The position numbers were made by a program, and so were the translations under genes. DNA of 64,000 nucleotides from Phycisphaerales bacterium (lineage in GTDB: Bacteria; Planctomycetota; Phycisphaerae; UBA1845; Fen-1342). The stretch covers positions 310,001 to 374,000 of the forward strand of contig JADJWG010000002.1 in the NCBI GenBank assembly GCA_016716475.1, given 5' to 3'. The notes beneath the pieces are model-generated. The model saw only the letters and a list, made by a program, of their open reading frames with translations, was not told the origin of the DNA and made no database searches. Below, in pieces: positions 16,842 through 26,323 of this stretch (the stretch's first letter is position 1; the number at the start of each line of letters is the position of its first letter).

Positions 16842-19226
16842 ATGATGATTGCCGTTCAATTGCAAGCCGAAATCCGTAAGCGGTCGCTGCTCATCGGGAC
16901 TGGGGTGGTCGTGCTCATGGCGTATGCGAGTATGGCAGGGGCAGCCAGTAGCGAGGGGAAGATCTTCGTGCCGATTCCGTTGGCCGACAAGGTGCGCGCC
17001 ACGGAGGCGACACAGGCGGACATTGGCGCCGCCGAGGCGGTGTTCGACGGCCAGCGCGACACCGTGCTCCGCACCCCGGCGATCAACCCGGCGTTTGTGC
17101 GCGTGGAGTTCACCGAGCCGATCACCTTCGAGCACATCCGGCTGCATCTGATCGATACGCGGCACACCTGGTCGCTGGCGGCCGCGGACAGCCTTGAGGA
17201 TCTGAAAGCGCAGAGCGGGTCGTTTCGGTGGCTGAAGCAGGATGTGGTGAGTCGCGGCGCGCAGGTGGAGGTGCCGTTCGAGGAGCCGCAGACCATTCGG
17301 GCACTACAGTTCGACGTGCGGCGGCAGGGCGGCGACGACTTTGTTCACGTGTATGAGATTGAACTGTGCCGACCGGGTGCGGTTGAGCGGCTCATGATCG
17401 AGCGCATTTCTTCTCGGCGGCAGGCGATCAGCCCGGCGACAGCGCGGCCGGTAGAAGAATTGATCGAGGTGCCGGTGCAGACGGTAGTGGCGCTGGGCGC
17501 ACGGGCCGCGGCGGGGGATGCGGTGCTGGAGGTGGGGAATGAGGTGCGATGGGAGTCACGCAGCCCGGGCGTGGAGTTGTGGCTCGACAAGCCGGGTGAA
17601 TTCCTGGTGACGGCCGAAGGACAGCATGAGGTGGTGGCGAAGTACGGTGATTTCACGGAGACCATCCAGGTTGTCGGTACGCCGCGACGGGTTCGGAATC
17701 GCGAAGCGGATGTCGAGATCTGGTACATCGAGCGGCTGCCTCGGATCGACTACGACGGACCGAACGCCGGCCTGCCGGTCGAAGGGCAGGAGGTCACGTG
17801 GCGCGGGCACTTGTACAACTGGGGTCGGGGCGCGGTCCGGGTGGAATACGAGTGGAAGCTGAACGAAACGATACTCAAGACGGGCACGGTGGAGCTTCCG
17901 CCAGGGCCGCCTTCAAACGAAACTGTGACCGTTGACCTGCCATGGCGGTGGCAGGGCGTACGGCACGACCTGACGCTCACGCTCACACCGCCGCGGAATT
18001 ACCGCGACCTCGTCCCCGCCAACAACACGCTAACAATCCAGACGGACGCGATTACGGTTGGGTTCTGGGTGGAGCAGTCGCTGTGGGACCACCACCACGA
18101 GTACCAGCACTGGTTGCCCACACACGATGCGAACAGTTTTGCGGGCTGGTCGCAGCGCATGATGCGACAGTGGAACCAGATGTTCGCCGAGGCGAAATAC
18201 CCGGAGTTGCCGAATGGTGTGACCGAACGTGTTCGGCTGGATCGACTGGTGATTGTGCCGGATTTCGCGCTGCCGCTGTCCGGCGGGTTGCCTTCGAACA
18301 ACCCGGATCGCAGCGACAAGACGGTCGATATGACTTGGGGCCACGAGGCGGGTGATTTGCGGCCGGGCTTCGAGGTACCGGAAGATCACTGGTGGTCGCC
18401 GGTGCGGGCGTTGCGGGCCTTTGCGCGTGGAAGCATCGCGGCGCAGCAGGAGGATCCTCCGTTTTGGTGCGGACTGGGGTACATCCATGAGTTGGCCCAC
18501 GCGCGTTACCTCGTGGATTCATACGGATTCAATGTGCATACGGGTACCGAACGGGACCCGGCGCAACGGATCAACTTCCCGCTGAAGGATGAACACGGCT
18601 ATGTTCTGGGTCGTTACATGCCGTTGGACCAGGACATTCAGCGCTGGCGAAAGTATCCGGGCCAGATGGGTGGCAACTATTGGGTTTGGAGTGTCTTTGA
18701 GGGCATGTGCTGGGAGCGCGTCCGCGGACAACGGGCCCGGGGTGGCAACTGCAACTCCCCGCCGACGATCGGTGAGTTTTTGCAGGACATTCCAAGCGAG
18801 GTGGTGTTGCGTTATGTAGACAGTGCAGGCCGACCACTGGCGGATGCGGAAGTATGGGTGTACCGCGCGCGCGGTTCGGGAAAGGACTGGTATACGAAGG
18901 TATTCGTTGATGCGCCGGATCTGCAGAAACGCACCGATGCGGACGGGCGTGTCTCGTTCGACCGGACGCTGTGGGCGGAAGACGGGCGTATTCGCCACGG
19001 TTTCGGGCATTCGAGTGCCGTGGCGTGTGTCCGTATCACGCACGCAGGCCAGCACTACTACACGTTCGAGGAAGTTACGGACGCGAACCTTGCGTACTAC
19101 CTGGGACATCGGGAGCGGTATGAGTTTCTGCGACAGATTCGACTGCGCACGGGAGCGCCGGACCCGGGGGAGTGGGATGTGAACGACCGCTGGGAGCCGG
19201 AGGGCATCGGCTTCGGTCGGCGGTAA
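16842..19226 (+). CDS. Secreted multi-domain protein with HELAH zinc motif
   Basis: I chose ATG 16842 because GGAG lies 7 bp upstream; a GTG at 16839 is too close to it. The product has 794 residues. A signal peptide or anchor covers residues 14-36. Residues about 45-180 resemble a discoidin (F5/8-type) fold (FEHIRLHLID, IRALQFDVRR). A CARDB-like domain follows at about 290-395 (WRGHLYNWGRGAVRVEYEW). HELAH begins at residue 549 and fits the HExxH zinc-protease motif. A C-terminal beta-sandwich (VDSAGRPLADAEVWVYRA) resembles carboxypeptidase regulatory-like domains. It could be an extracellular metallopeptidase, but the third zinc ligand is not assignable, so activity is inference. Confidence 0.8.
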   Translation: MMIAVQLQAEIRKRSLLIGTGVVVLMAYASMAGAASSEGKIFVPIPLADKVRATEATQADIGAAEAVFDGQRDTVLRTPAINPAFVRVEFTEPITFEHIRLHLIDTRHTWSLAAADSLEDLKAQSGSFRWLKQDVVSRGAQVEVPFEEPQTIRALQFDVRRQGGDDFVHVYEIELCRPGAVERLMIERISSRRQAISPATARPVEELIEVPVQTVVALGARAAAGDAVLEVGNEVRWESRSPGVELWLDKPGEFLVTAEGQHEVVAKYGDFTETIQVVGTPRRVRNREADVEIWYIERLPRIDYDGPNAGLPVEGQEVTWRGHLYNWGRGAVRVEYEWKLNETILKTGTVELPPGPPSNETVTVDLPWRWQGVRHDLTLTLTPPRNYRDLVPANNTLTIQTDAITVGFWVEQSLWDHHHEYQHWLPTHDANSFAGWSQRMMRQWNQMFAEAKYPELPNGVTERVRLDRLVIVPDFALPLSGGLPSNNPDRSDKTVDMTWGHEAGDLRPGFEVPEDHWWSPVRALRAFARGSIAAQQEDPPFWCGLGYIHELAHARYLVDSYGFNVHTGTERDPAQRINFPLKDEHGYVLGRYMPLDQDIQRWRKYPGQMGGNYWVWSVFEGMCWERVRGQRARGGNCNSPPTIGEFLQDIPSEVVLRYVDSAGRPLADAEVWVYRARGSGKDWYTKVFVDAPDLQKRTDADGRVSFDRTLWAEDGRIRHGFGHSSAVACVRITHAGQHYYTFEEVTDANLAYYLGHRERYEFLRQIRLRTGAPDPGEWDVNDRWEPEGIGFGRR

Positions 19227-19399
19227 GGCACGGCGCAACGGGCTGACAGCGGCCAGCAACCGGAGCCGGTGACCGGAGTGGGGACTGGCGCCGGTGACTG
19301 CGGTGGTGCTTGGAGCCGGTGCTGGGCTGCGAATGCCGGACCGGCCTGCGCTGCAGAAGTGTTGCCGGTGCTCGTGACTGGAAAATTGATCGTGCTGGC

Positions 19400-19428
19400 T
19401 TGACAGCAGCGCACGGCGCGCAGATACT
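19400..19428 (+). promoter_or_regulatory. Promoter of tRNA-fMet
   Basis: A perfect TTGACA (19400-19405), a 17-bp spacer and GATACT (19423-19428) lie 14 bp before the tRNA. The preceding 19227-19399 contains several copies of the word gagccggtg/gccggtg but no gene. Confidence 0.75.
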
Positions 19429-19441
19429 GCTACACCTTGAT

Positions 19442-21087
<1,646 letters not shown>

Positions 21088-21322
21088 CGCTCCCGCGGGG
21101 CTCACCCGCCGCCCTGTCGATACCGCCCTTTCGTTCACGGTAGAGCGCGACGGCCCGTGCCGCGACGACGCGGACCACCCACCCGCGAAGGGCGGCGTGG
21201 TCGCGTACCACTATACCGCCCGGGTCAAGCGCGGTTGCGCCTTCCGCGACGGCATTTCGCGCCTTCGCGGATGATGCACGAGCTGGAGCGCGTCGCGGCA
21301 CGCATGGCCTCCGTGAAGCGCC

Positions 21323-22078
21323 TCAGGCGCGCTGCCCCATGCGGTCGCGCAGGCGGCGGTAAGCGGCCGTGACTTCCTTGAAGCGCTGCACGGCGAGTTC
21401 GACCAGGTGCGGTTCGACGTTCTGCCCATTGAACCGGTCGGGGTGGTACTTGTGGCAGGCGACCCGATACGCCTTCGTGACCTGCTCCGGAGTGGCGCCG
21501 CGTTTGAGGCCGAGCACGGCAAGGTCAGCGTCGAGCGGATCGGCCGACGCCGGCGTTTCCTGCGCGGGCTGCGCGTCCTCGTCATCGGGATACCAGTGGT
21601 GACGGGGGCGACTCCGCTGACGCTGTCGCTCACACTCCTGTGACAGCTGGTCCAGGTACCTGAGTAAGCCGTCGAACTCCGCGCTTGCACACTCCTCGAT
21701 GTACCGAAGACCCCATGCCGACACTGAGACCATTGACGACAACCGGTAATGCACGTGGCAGTATGTTCTGCCTCCGTCCTCCCAGCATGCTGCGGCAATG
21801 AAGGTCGGAAGTCTCAGCCAGTGTGCATCCTCTGAGCCCCGCAGCCGCTTGACGGTCATCTCACCGCGACGGAAGACGCCGCCGTCCAGGTAGCCCTTCG
21901 ACAGCTTGCACTGTCGTTCTCGGAAGTACCGGATCATGCCGTCCCTTGCGGAGGCGGGTGGCAGCGACGTGTGGGCGCCTTTTGCCCACGTGATCGCCGG
22001 GCCATTCCGCAGCACCCTCCGAAGCGCCCAGAGTCCGCTCACAAGACCGGCAGCAATTCCAACGACTATCGGGTCCAT
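21323..22078 (-). CDS. Membrane-anchored J-domain protein
   Basis: This 251-residue protein has an N-terminal hydrophobic segment (residues 4-22, VVGIAAGLVSGLWALRRVL). A middle region follows with no recognised family. The C-terminal J-domain (about 185-250) includes LGLKRGATPEQVTKAYR and the catalytic HPD motif in KYHPDRFNGQ. J-domains stimulate DnaK ATPase, so this protein may recruit the host chaperone to a membrane complex, perhaps the coupling-protein machinery encoded next to it. That role is inference. It lies 236 bp upstream of the recombinase start on the same strand. Confidence 0.8.
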   Translation of the reverse strand: MDPIVVGIAAGLVSGLWALRRVLRNGPAITWAKGAHTSLPPASARDGMIRYFRERQCKLSKGYLDGGVFRRGEMTVKRLRGSEDAHWLRLPTFIAAACWEDGGRTYCHVHYRLSSMVSVSAWGLRYIEECASAEFDGLLRYLDQLSQECERQRQRSRPRHHWYPDDEDAQPAQETPASADPLDADLAVLGLKRGATPEQVTKAYRVACHKYHPDRFNGQNVEPHLVELAVQRFKEVTAAYRRLRDRMGQRA

Positions 22079-22099
22079 GTTCTGCTTACCTCCCTCTGG

Positions 22100-22396
22100 T
22101 CACTCTCGCTCCTGCTGCGGAGGTTCGGGTTCACGGCCCTTGTCGGCGTCGCGCTGCTGCTCCGCCTGCTTGAGGCGCTCTTCGAGGATGGAGGGCTGTT
22201 CGTCGGGGTCGCGCGACTCGCCCTGGCGTTCCTGCATGACTTCGCCGGGCGTCTTCGTGCCGTAGATGCCGTACACCGTCGGCTGCGCCACGTTCGATTC
22301 GGGATACAGTGCGCCACGAAGTTCCGCTAAGCCCAAGCGAAACATGGCCGAGGCGTGCCCGGCGCCGATCTTCTGCGTTGACTCTTCGCGTGCCAT
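22100..22396 (-). CDS. Small hydrophilic protein of unknown function
   Basis: The 98-residue product has an AGGAG site 9 bp before its ATG. The N-terminal half (SAMFRLGLAELRGALYPESN) may be a short helical domain. The C-terminal half is Glu/Gln/Pro-rich and probably disordered or coiled. It lies between the J-domain gene and a membrane protein gene, 21 bp before the former, so it is likely in one operon with the coupling ATPase. No family recognised. Confidence 0.6.
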   Translation of the reverse strand: MAREESTQKIGAGHASAMFRLGLAELRGALYPESNVAQPTVYGIYGTKTPGEVMQERQGESRDPDEQPSILEERLKQAEQQRDADKGREPEPPQQERE

Positions 22397-22423
22397 CAGT
22401 GTGTTCTCCTGTGAGTGAAGGGG

Positions 22424-23023
22424 TTACCGTCCGTCGCGCATCCGGCGGAACGTTTCCGCCGTGCCGGTTTGTTCAACAAAGGCATCGTGCAGGTCCATTG
22501 CCCGGCGGTGCTGCAGCGCGCCGCTCATGCCGGTCGAGGCGGCGGCGCACACTCCGGCGAGCGCCAGGTATGCCGCAAGCGGGACGCTCACGGTGGCGCA
22601 GCAGAAGGCGAAGCAGGCCATGTAGACCGGCTCGATGATCGTCTTGATCCGATGTTCCGAGCTGCGCTTCCAGACCTTCTGCAGGGTCGGCGTGCCGTTG
22701 TAGAGGGTGTGCGGCTGAGGCCCGCCGCGCCGTACGCGCGACTTCGTGCGAATCCGCGCGCCGAGGAGCGCCAGCCAGTAGAGGGCGAGGAAGACGAGCA
22801 TCGGCTTGGCGCTGTGGCCTTCCCAGAAGGCGGGCCAGATGAGGATGCACACCGTCCCGGCCGCGGCCTGGAGGCCGAAGTAGCGCTCGCCGAACGAATC
22901 CGATCGGCGCAGGAACACCTCGACCGTGACGCCGAGCGTCCTGGTAACGAACGTCATCACGCCCAGGAAGTTGTTGAAGTCCTTCTTCGAGACGACGGGT
23001 TCGGGTTGTTGTCGATCCAGCAT
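22424..23023 (-). CDS. Multi-pass membrane protein of the transfer operon
   Basis: The 199-residue protein has four probable membrane segments: about 47-65, 72-90, 130-146 and 148-163 (LAAYLALAGVCAAASTG). Basic loops separate them (GARIRTKSRVRRGG). Its place directly downstream of the VirD4/TraD-type ATPase suggests a membrane partner of the coupling protein, comparable in role, not in sequence, to TrbJ/TraG-linked small membrane proteins. I recognise no domain. The gene ends 27 bp before the next. Confidence 0.65.
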   Translation of the reverse strand: MLDRQQPEPVVSKKDFNNFLGVMTFVTRTLGVTVEVFLRRSDSFGERYFGLQAAAGTVCILIWPAFWEGHSAKPMLVFLALYWLALLGARIRTKSRVRRGGPQPHTLYNGTPTLQKVWKRSSEHRIKTIIEPVYMACFAFCCATVSVPLAAYLALAGVCAAASTGMSGALQHRRAMDLHDAFVEQTGTAETFRRMRDGR

Positions 23024-23107
23024 GGTCGTACCTCCGTTGATTCGTGCGCGCAGTCACCGCGCGGGCGGTCCGGGCCGCCTTTCCTTGCCGCTCATGTCAC
23101 GCTGGCG

Positions 23108-24607
23108 CTATGTCCTCTGGTGAAACTGCACCGGGAGCCAGCCGCGACCCGATGCCCTGAACGCTCTCCCGTTCTGAAATACGATGCCGTCCACGATCCA
23201 GTTATTGTCGGGGCCGCCCGTGCGCAGCCGCGTGAACTCGCGCGGTTCGACCTCCGCCTCCATGACCTCCGAGAAGCCGCCGCTCGTCGTGCCGTTCTCG
23301 CGCGTCCAGTCGAGGCCCAGCAGGGCACTGAGCTGATCGTCGGCCGCGTGCGAGTGATTGCCGCTCGCCCGGCACTGCAATGTGCGGCCGATGAGTCGCG
23401 AGGCCCACTCGTTCGTCACCGGGTCGCTGTTGCCGTGAAAGACCTTCGTGTTGAGGTTGGCCAGCAGCGAGTCCGTCTCGACGCGGGCCTTCTCGTTGCC
23501 GCCGAGCGCGGCCACGAAGTTGCTGTAGTTCTGGCTAAGCAGCACCGTTGCGACCCAGGCCGACCGGCATGTCGCCTGGAACTGAAAGTCGTAGCTCGTC
23601 AGGAAGTGCTGCGCCTCGTCGGCCCACAGAAAGACAGGCCGGGGATTCTCCTGCACATTGCGCCGCTCGATCTGCTTCTGAGTGCAGTATTTCCAGACCA
23701 CCTGTGCGAACTGGCCGACTTCTGCAAATTCCTTGACCGGCAGGTCGATCAGGATGATCTTGCCATCCTGCACGGCCTCCGGCGTCAGCGTCGTGTCCGT
23801 GCAGAACATCTCGCGGAGCAGGCCGCGATTGCACGGGTCGAGCCACCCCAGGACCGTCGCCTGAATGGTGCTTCGGGTACGTTCAGCAAGGCCAGGCCAC
23901 TCGAGTAAGAAATGATCGCACGCCACGCCGAAGTCATGCTGCTGGCGTGGCGTCTTTGACTTGGCATCCGCCGCCTTGATGTGCCGGAAACAGGCCGAGG
24001 ATTCCTGGAATTGCGCGTCGCAGACCTGCGCCGGCGACGTCGGCGCCGTCAGGAACACCTTGACCAGTTCCGGCACAGACACGCTGCCGGTCGCCAACGC
24101 GAGAATGTCCACGGCGCAGCGCAGGCCCATCAGGCCGCGATCCCGCCAGAAGCTCCCGTCGTCGCCCCCGCCACCCGTCCGGCGATTGCGATCCTTGATC
24201 TCCATGACGTTCTCGAACAGCATGACGATGTTCTCAGTCAATCCAGCGCCCTCGCCCTGCCGGGTGAGTTCGTGCGCCAGAAAGTTGAAGCGATGCGAAC
24301 AGTCGCTCCCAACCACGATCAAATCGTCCAGCCGATTCGTGTCGCGGCAGTAGCCCTCCCACAGGGCGCGCTCGTCCGCCTTCGCGGTCAGCACCAGGCC
24401 GCCGAAGCCGCACGAGAGCATCGTGCGGGCGATCAGCCGGCCGGAGCCGCTCGTCTTGCCCGAGCCGGTCGCGCCGAGGATCAGCGTGCCCTCCACCGCG
24501 TCGCGCAACGTCCAGGCGTCCTCGCGCGACCAGTGCAGCAGCGGCAGCGCGAGCAGATCGGAGAGTTCGCGCACGGCGCGTTTGTGTTTCCTGAACAGTC
24601 CGAGCAT
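23108..24607 (-). CDS. Type IV coupling protein-like ATPase (TraD/VirD4/TraG superfamily)
   Basis: The 499-residue ATPase has Walker A (LGATGSGKTSG, residues about 44-54) and Walker B (VFLWADEAQHFLT, near 345). A C-terminal RecA-fold motif with SQNYSNF resembles the arginine-finger/motif III region of TraG/VirD4 proteins. Unlike classic VirD4 it lacks obvious N-terminal transmembrane helices. The 28-residue membrane peptide and 199-residue membrane protein on either side may supply the anchor. It should couple the relaxase-DNA complex to a secretion channel. The gene's ATG lies 3 bp after the small peptide's stop. Confidence 0.85.
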   Translation of the reverse strand: MLGLFRKHKRAVRELSDLLALPLLHWSREDAWTLRDAVEGTLILGATGSGKTSGSGRLIARTMLSCGFGGLVLTAKADERALWEGYCRDTNRLDDLIVVGSDCSHRFNFLAHELTRQGEGAGLTENIVMLFENVMEIKDRNRRTGGGGDDGSFWRDRGLMGLRCAVDILALATGSVSVPELVKVFLTAPTSPAQVCDAQFQESSACFRHIKAADAKSKTPRQQHDFGVACDHFLLEWPGLAERTRSTIQATVLGWLDPCNRGLLREMFCTDTTLTPEAVQDGKIILIDLPVKEFAEVGQFAQVVWKYCTQKQIERRNVQENPRPVFLWADEAQHFLTSYDFQFQATCRSAWVATVLLSQNYSNFVAALGGNEKARVETDSLLANLNTKVFHGNSDPVTNEWASRLIGRTLQCRASGNHSHAADDQLSALLGLDWTRENGTTSGGFSEVMEAEVEPREFTRLRTGGPDNNWIVDGIVFQNGRAFRASGRGWLPVQFHQRT

Positions 24608-24610
24608 GGC

Positions 24611-24697
24611 TTACTTACCTGCCTTCCGCTTGGCGTCCTGTTCCGACTTCCACAGCGTGGCGATGATGAACAGCACGAACGTGGGGATGAGTTCCAT
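24611..24697 (-). CDS. 28-residue single-pass membrane peptide
   Basis: A short ORF, MELIPTFVLFIIATLWKSEQ and then a basic tail ending KAGK. A strong GGAGG lies 9 bp before the ATG, and the stop is 3 bp before the coupling ATPase start. The first 16 residues form one hydrophobic helix. Size, strong ribosome-binding site and tight coupling support a real gene, perhaps a membrane tether or regulator for the ATPase. Confidence 0.6.
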   Translation of the reverse strand: MELIPTFVLFIIATLWKSEQDAKRKAGK

Positions 24698-24708
24698 GAT
24701 GAAACCTC

Positions 24709-25536
24709 CTACTTCCCGTTGACTGAGATGCCCTTGGCGACTTCTGCCAGCGGCCGACCGTCGGCGCCGGCGTGCTTGAGCTGTTCGGCAAGGTCGATGA
24801 ACCAGGTAACGACTGAATCGATGCTGAGCGTCGGCGCGGAGACGGAGATCGACCGGCCCTCGCCGAGCTTGATGACAACGCGCTCGCGCGCGACGCGCTG
24901 TCGTCTGCCCGTCCGTGGAGCGGGACGACCCGCCTTGACGGCCTTCGTCTCCGCGACCAGCCGGTCGCGCGTCAGCCGCCCGTCGAGCACCGCCTGGATG
25001 AGCCGCTCGCGCTCCGCCGCGTCCGGCACGGTCACGATCTGGTAGGCGCTGCTCATGGGGATGCGCCCCGCGTCGATCAGGTCATGCACCTGGCGCGGCA
25101 GCACAAGCAGCGAAAGCAGCTTGGAGATGGTGCCGGGCGACGGCCGGCCGAGCCGCAGCGAGACCTCCGCCGCCGACCAGCCCGTCGCCTGCATCAGCTC
25201 GTGAACGGCGCGGGCGTGCTCGGTGACTTTCAGGCCCTGGCGCTGCGTGTTGGCCAGGAGTTGGAGCGTGACCCGCTCAGCCGGCGTCGGGGCCTTCTCG
25301 GCGATCAGCATCGGCACGGTTGCAAGGCCGGCGCGACGGGCTGCGTCCAGCCGGCGGTGTCCGTCATCGACGATGAGGGCATCACCTTCGTAGTGGCCGA
25401 GCAGCGGGACGAGGATACCGTTCTGCGCGATGCTCTGCGCCAGCGACACCTGCTCTTCTTCGTCGAGCCCCGCCCGCACGTTGCCGGACGACACCGGCTT
25501 GTTCGTCGGTACATGTTGGATGATGTGCTCCGGCAT
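24709..25536 (-). CDS. ParB/Spo0J-like DNA-binding protein
   Basis: The 275-residue protein has an N-terminal ParB/Srx CTPase domain with DDGHRRLDAARRAG (residues about 57-70), the arginine-rich CTP/DNA-clamp motif. A central HTH (about 118-160, WSAAEVSLRLGRPSPGTISK) precedes a basic linker and a C-terminal helix pair. In plasmids ParB binds parS centromeres and works with ParA; here no ParA lies next to it. It is linked to the transfer ATPase and DUF1232 genes, so it may instead act as a regulator or in DNA processing. Confidence 0.85.
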   Translation of the reverse strand: MPEHIIQHVPTNKPVSSGNVRAGLDEEEQVSLAQSIAQNGILVPLLGHYEGDALIVDDGHRRLDAARRAGLATVPMLIAEKAPTPAERVTLQLLANTQRQGLKVTEHARAVHELMQATGWSAAEVSLRLGRPSPGTISKLLSLLVLPRQVHDLIDAGRIPMSSAYQIVTVPDAAERERLIQAVLDGRLTRDRLVAETKAVKAGRPAPRTGRRQRVARERVVIKLGEGRSISVSAPTLSIDSVVTWFIDLAEQLKHAGADGRPLAEVAKGISVNGK

Positions 25537-25538
25537 GG

Positions 25539-25874
25539 TCAGTTCCTCCCGGCCTTGTCACGGAGTTCCTGGAGTTCGATCTCGTCGTAGAGCTTCCGCT
25601 TCTCCCGCTCGCCCAGGCCCGATCGAACAGCGGCGATGGCGCCGATGATGTAGGCGATGTCGTCAGCGAACCCCAAGACAGGGACCACATCGGGGACTAC
25701 GTCCAACGGCGACACACACATCAGGACAAGTCCCGCCGCCGTCGCGTACTTGGTCAACTCCAAACCGACTGCCCGCAGCTTGCTCTGCGGCAGAGCTAGA
25801 AGGATCAGCATCGCCAGGAACAGCAGTGTGCTGCATCCGACGAACAGCTTGAGGAACGAGAAGAACTCAGCCAC
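25539..25874 (-). CDS. DUF1232 (YkvA-type) membrane protein
   Basis: The start is GTG 25874, with an AGGTGG site just upstream. The 111-residue protein has an N-terminal hydrophobic helix (residues 6-29). A second hydrophobic segment carries the DUF1232 hallmark SPLDVVPDVVPVLGFADD, followed by an acidic, helical C-terminus. DUF1232 proteins are small, widespread membrane proteins of uncertain role. The stop is 2 bp before the parB-like gene, so it is the first gene of a minus-strand operon running through the coupling ATPase. Confidence 0.8.
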   Translation of the reverse strand: MAEFFSFLKLFVGCSTLLFLAMLILLALPQSKLRAVGLELTKYATAAGLVLMCVSPLDVVPDVVPVLGFADDIAYIIGAIAAVRSGLGEREKRKLYDEIELQELRDKAGRN

Positions 25875-26323
25875 AGTGGTCCACCTTTCTCGCGCCCTAT
25901 ACGCGCGAAAACGCCGTGCCCATCTCCCAGGGCCCGGCGTGCATTGGTTGTAAAGGGGATGTCTCCGAGTCGAGGCGGCGGTGCGCCCGCTCACTCTTGA
26001 TCCGTCAGATTGTGCGGCATTGTTCGCAAAGGTCAAGATTCAAGCCGAGAGTTTCACGAGCACGCATTTCACGCCTGGCCAAAAGCGGGCCTCATCGCTC
26101 GAAAACGCAGGTTTTGGTGGGTGGTGAGAGCGGCGGAATACGGACTCAAGATCACAACGAGAAGGGCGATGATTCCTACGACGGTGCTCCCCAGCCGTGG
26201 CTACGAATCAGCAGAGCAATGACGTACACGACAACCAGCAAGTCGATAACGGGCGCGCTCCATGACGACTGGTCGCTCAAGAGCGCGATGAGCAGTTCGA
26301 TCAGACTAAACAGCCCGCTCGCC
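25875..26323. other. Intergenic region upstream of the transfer operon
   Basis: 449 bp between the DUF1232 gene and the nine-repeat protein gene. It contains the candidate promoter at 26009-26036. On the minus strand 26176-26310 can encode two hydrophobic helices (LFSLIELLIALLSD, IDLLVVVYVIALLIR) but lacks a convincing start codon, so I do not call it. Confidence 0.5.
26009..26036 (-). promoter_or_regulatory. Candidate promoter of the DUF1232-parB-coupling ATPase operon
   Basis: Reading the minus strand: TTGACC (26036-26031), a 16-bp spacer and CACAAT (26014-26009). It lies about 135 bp before the DUF1232 start. Confidence 0.45.
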
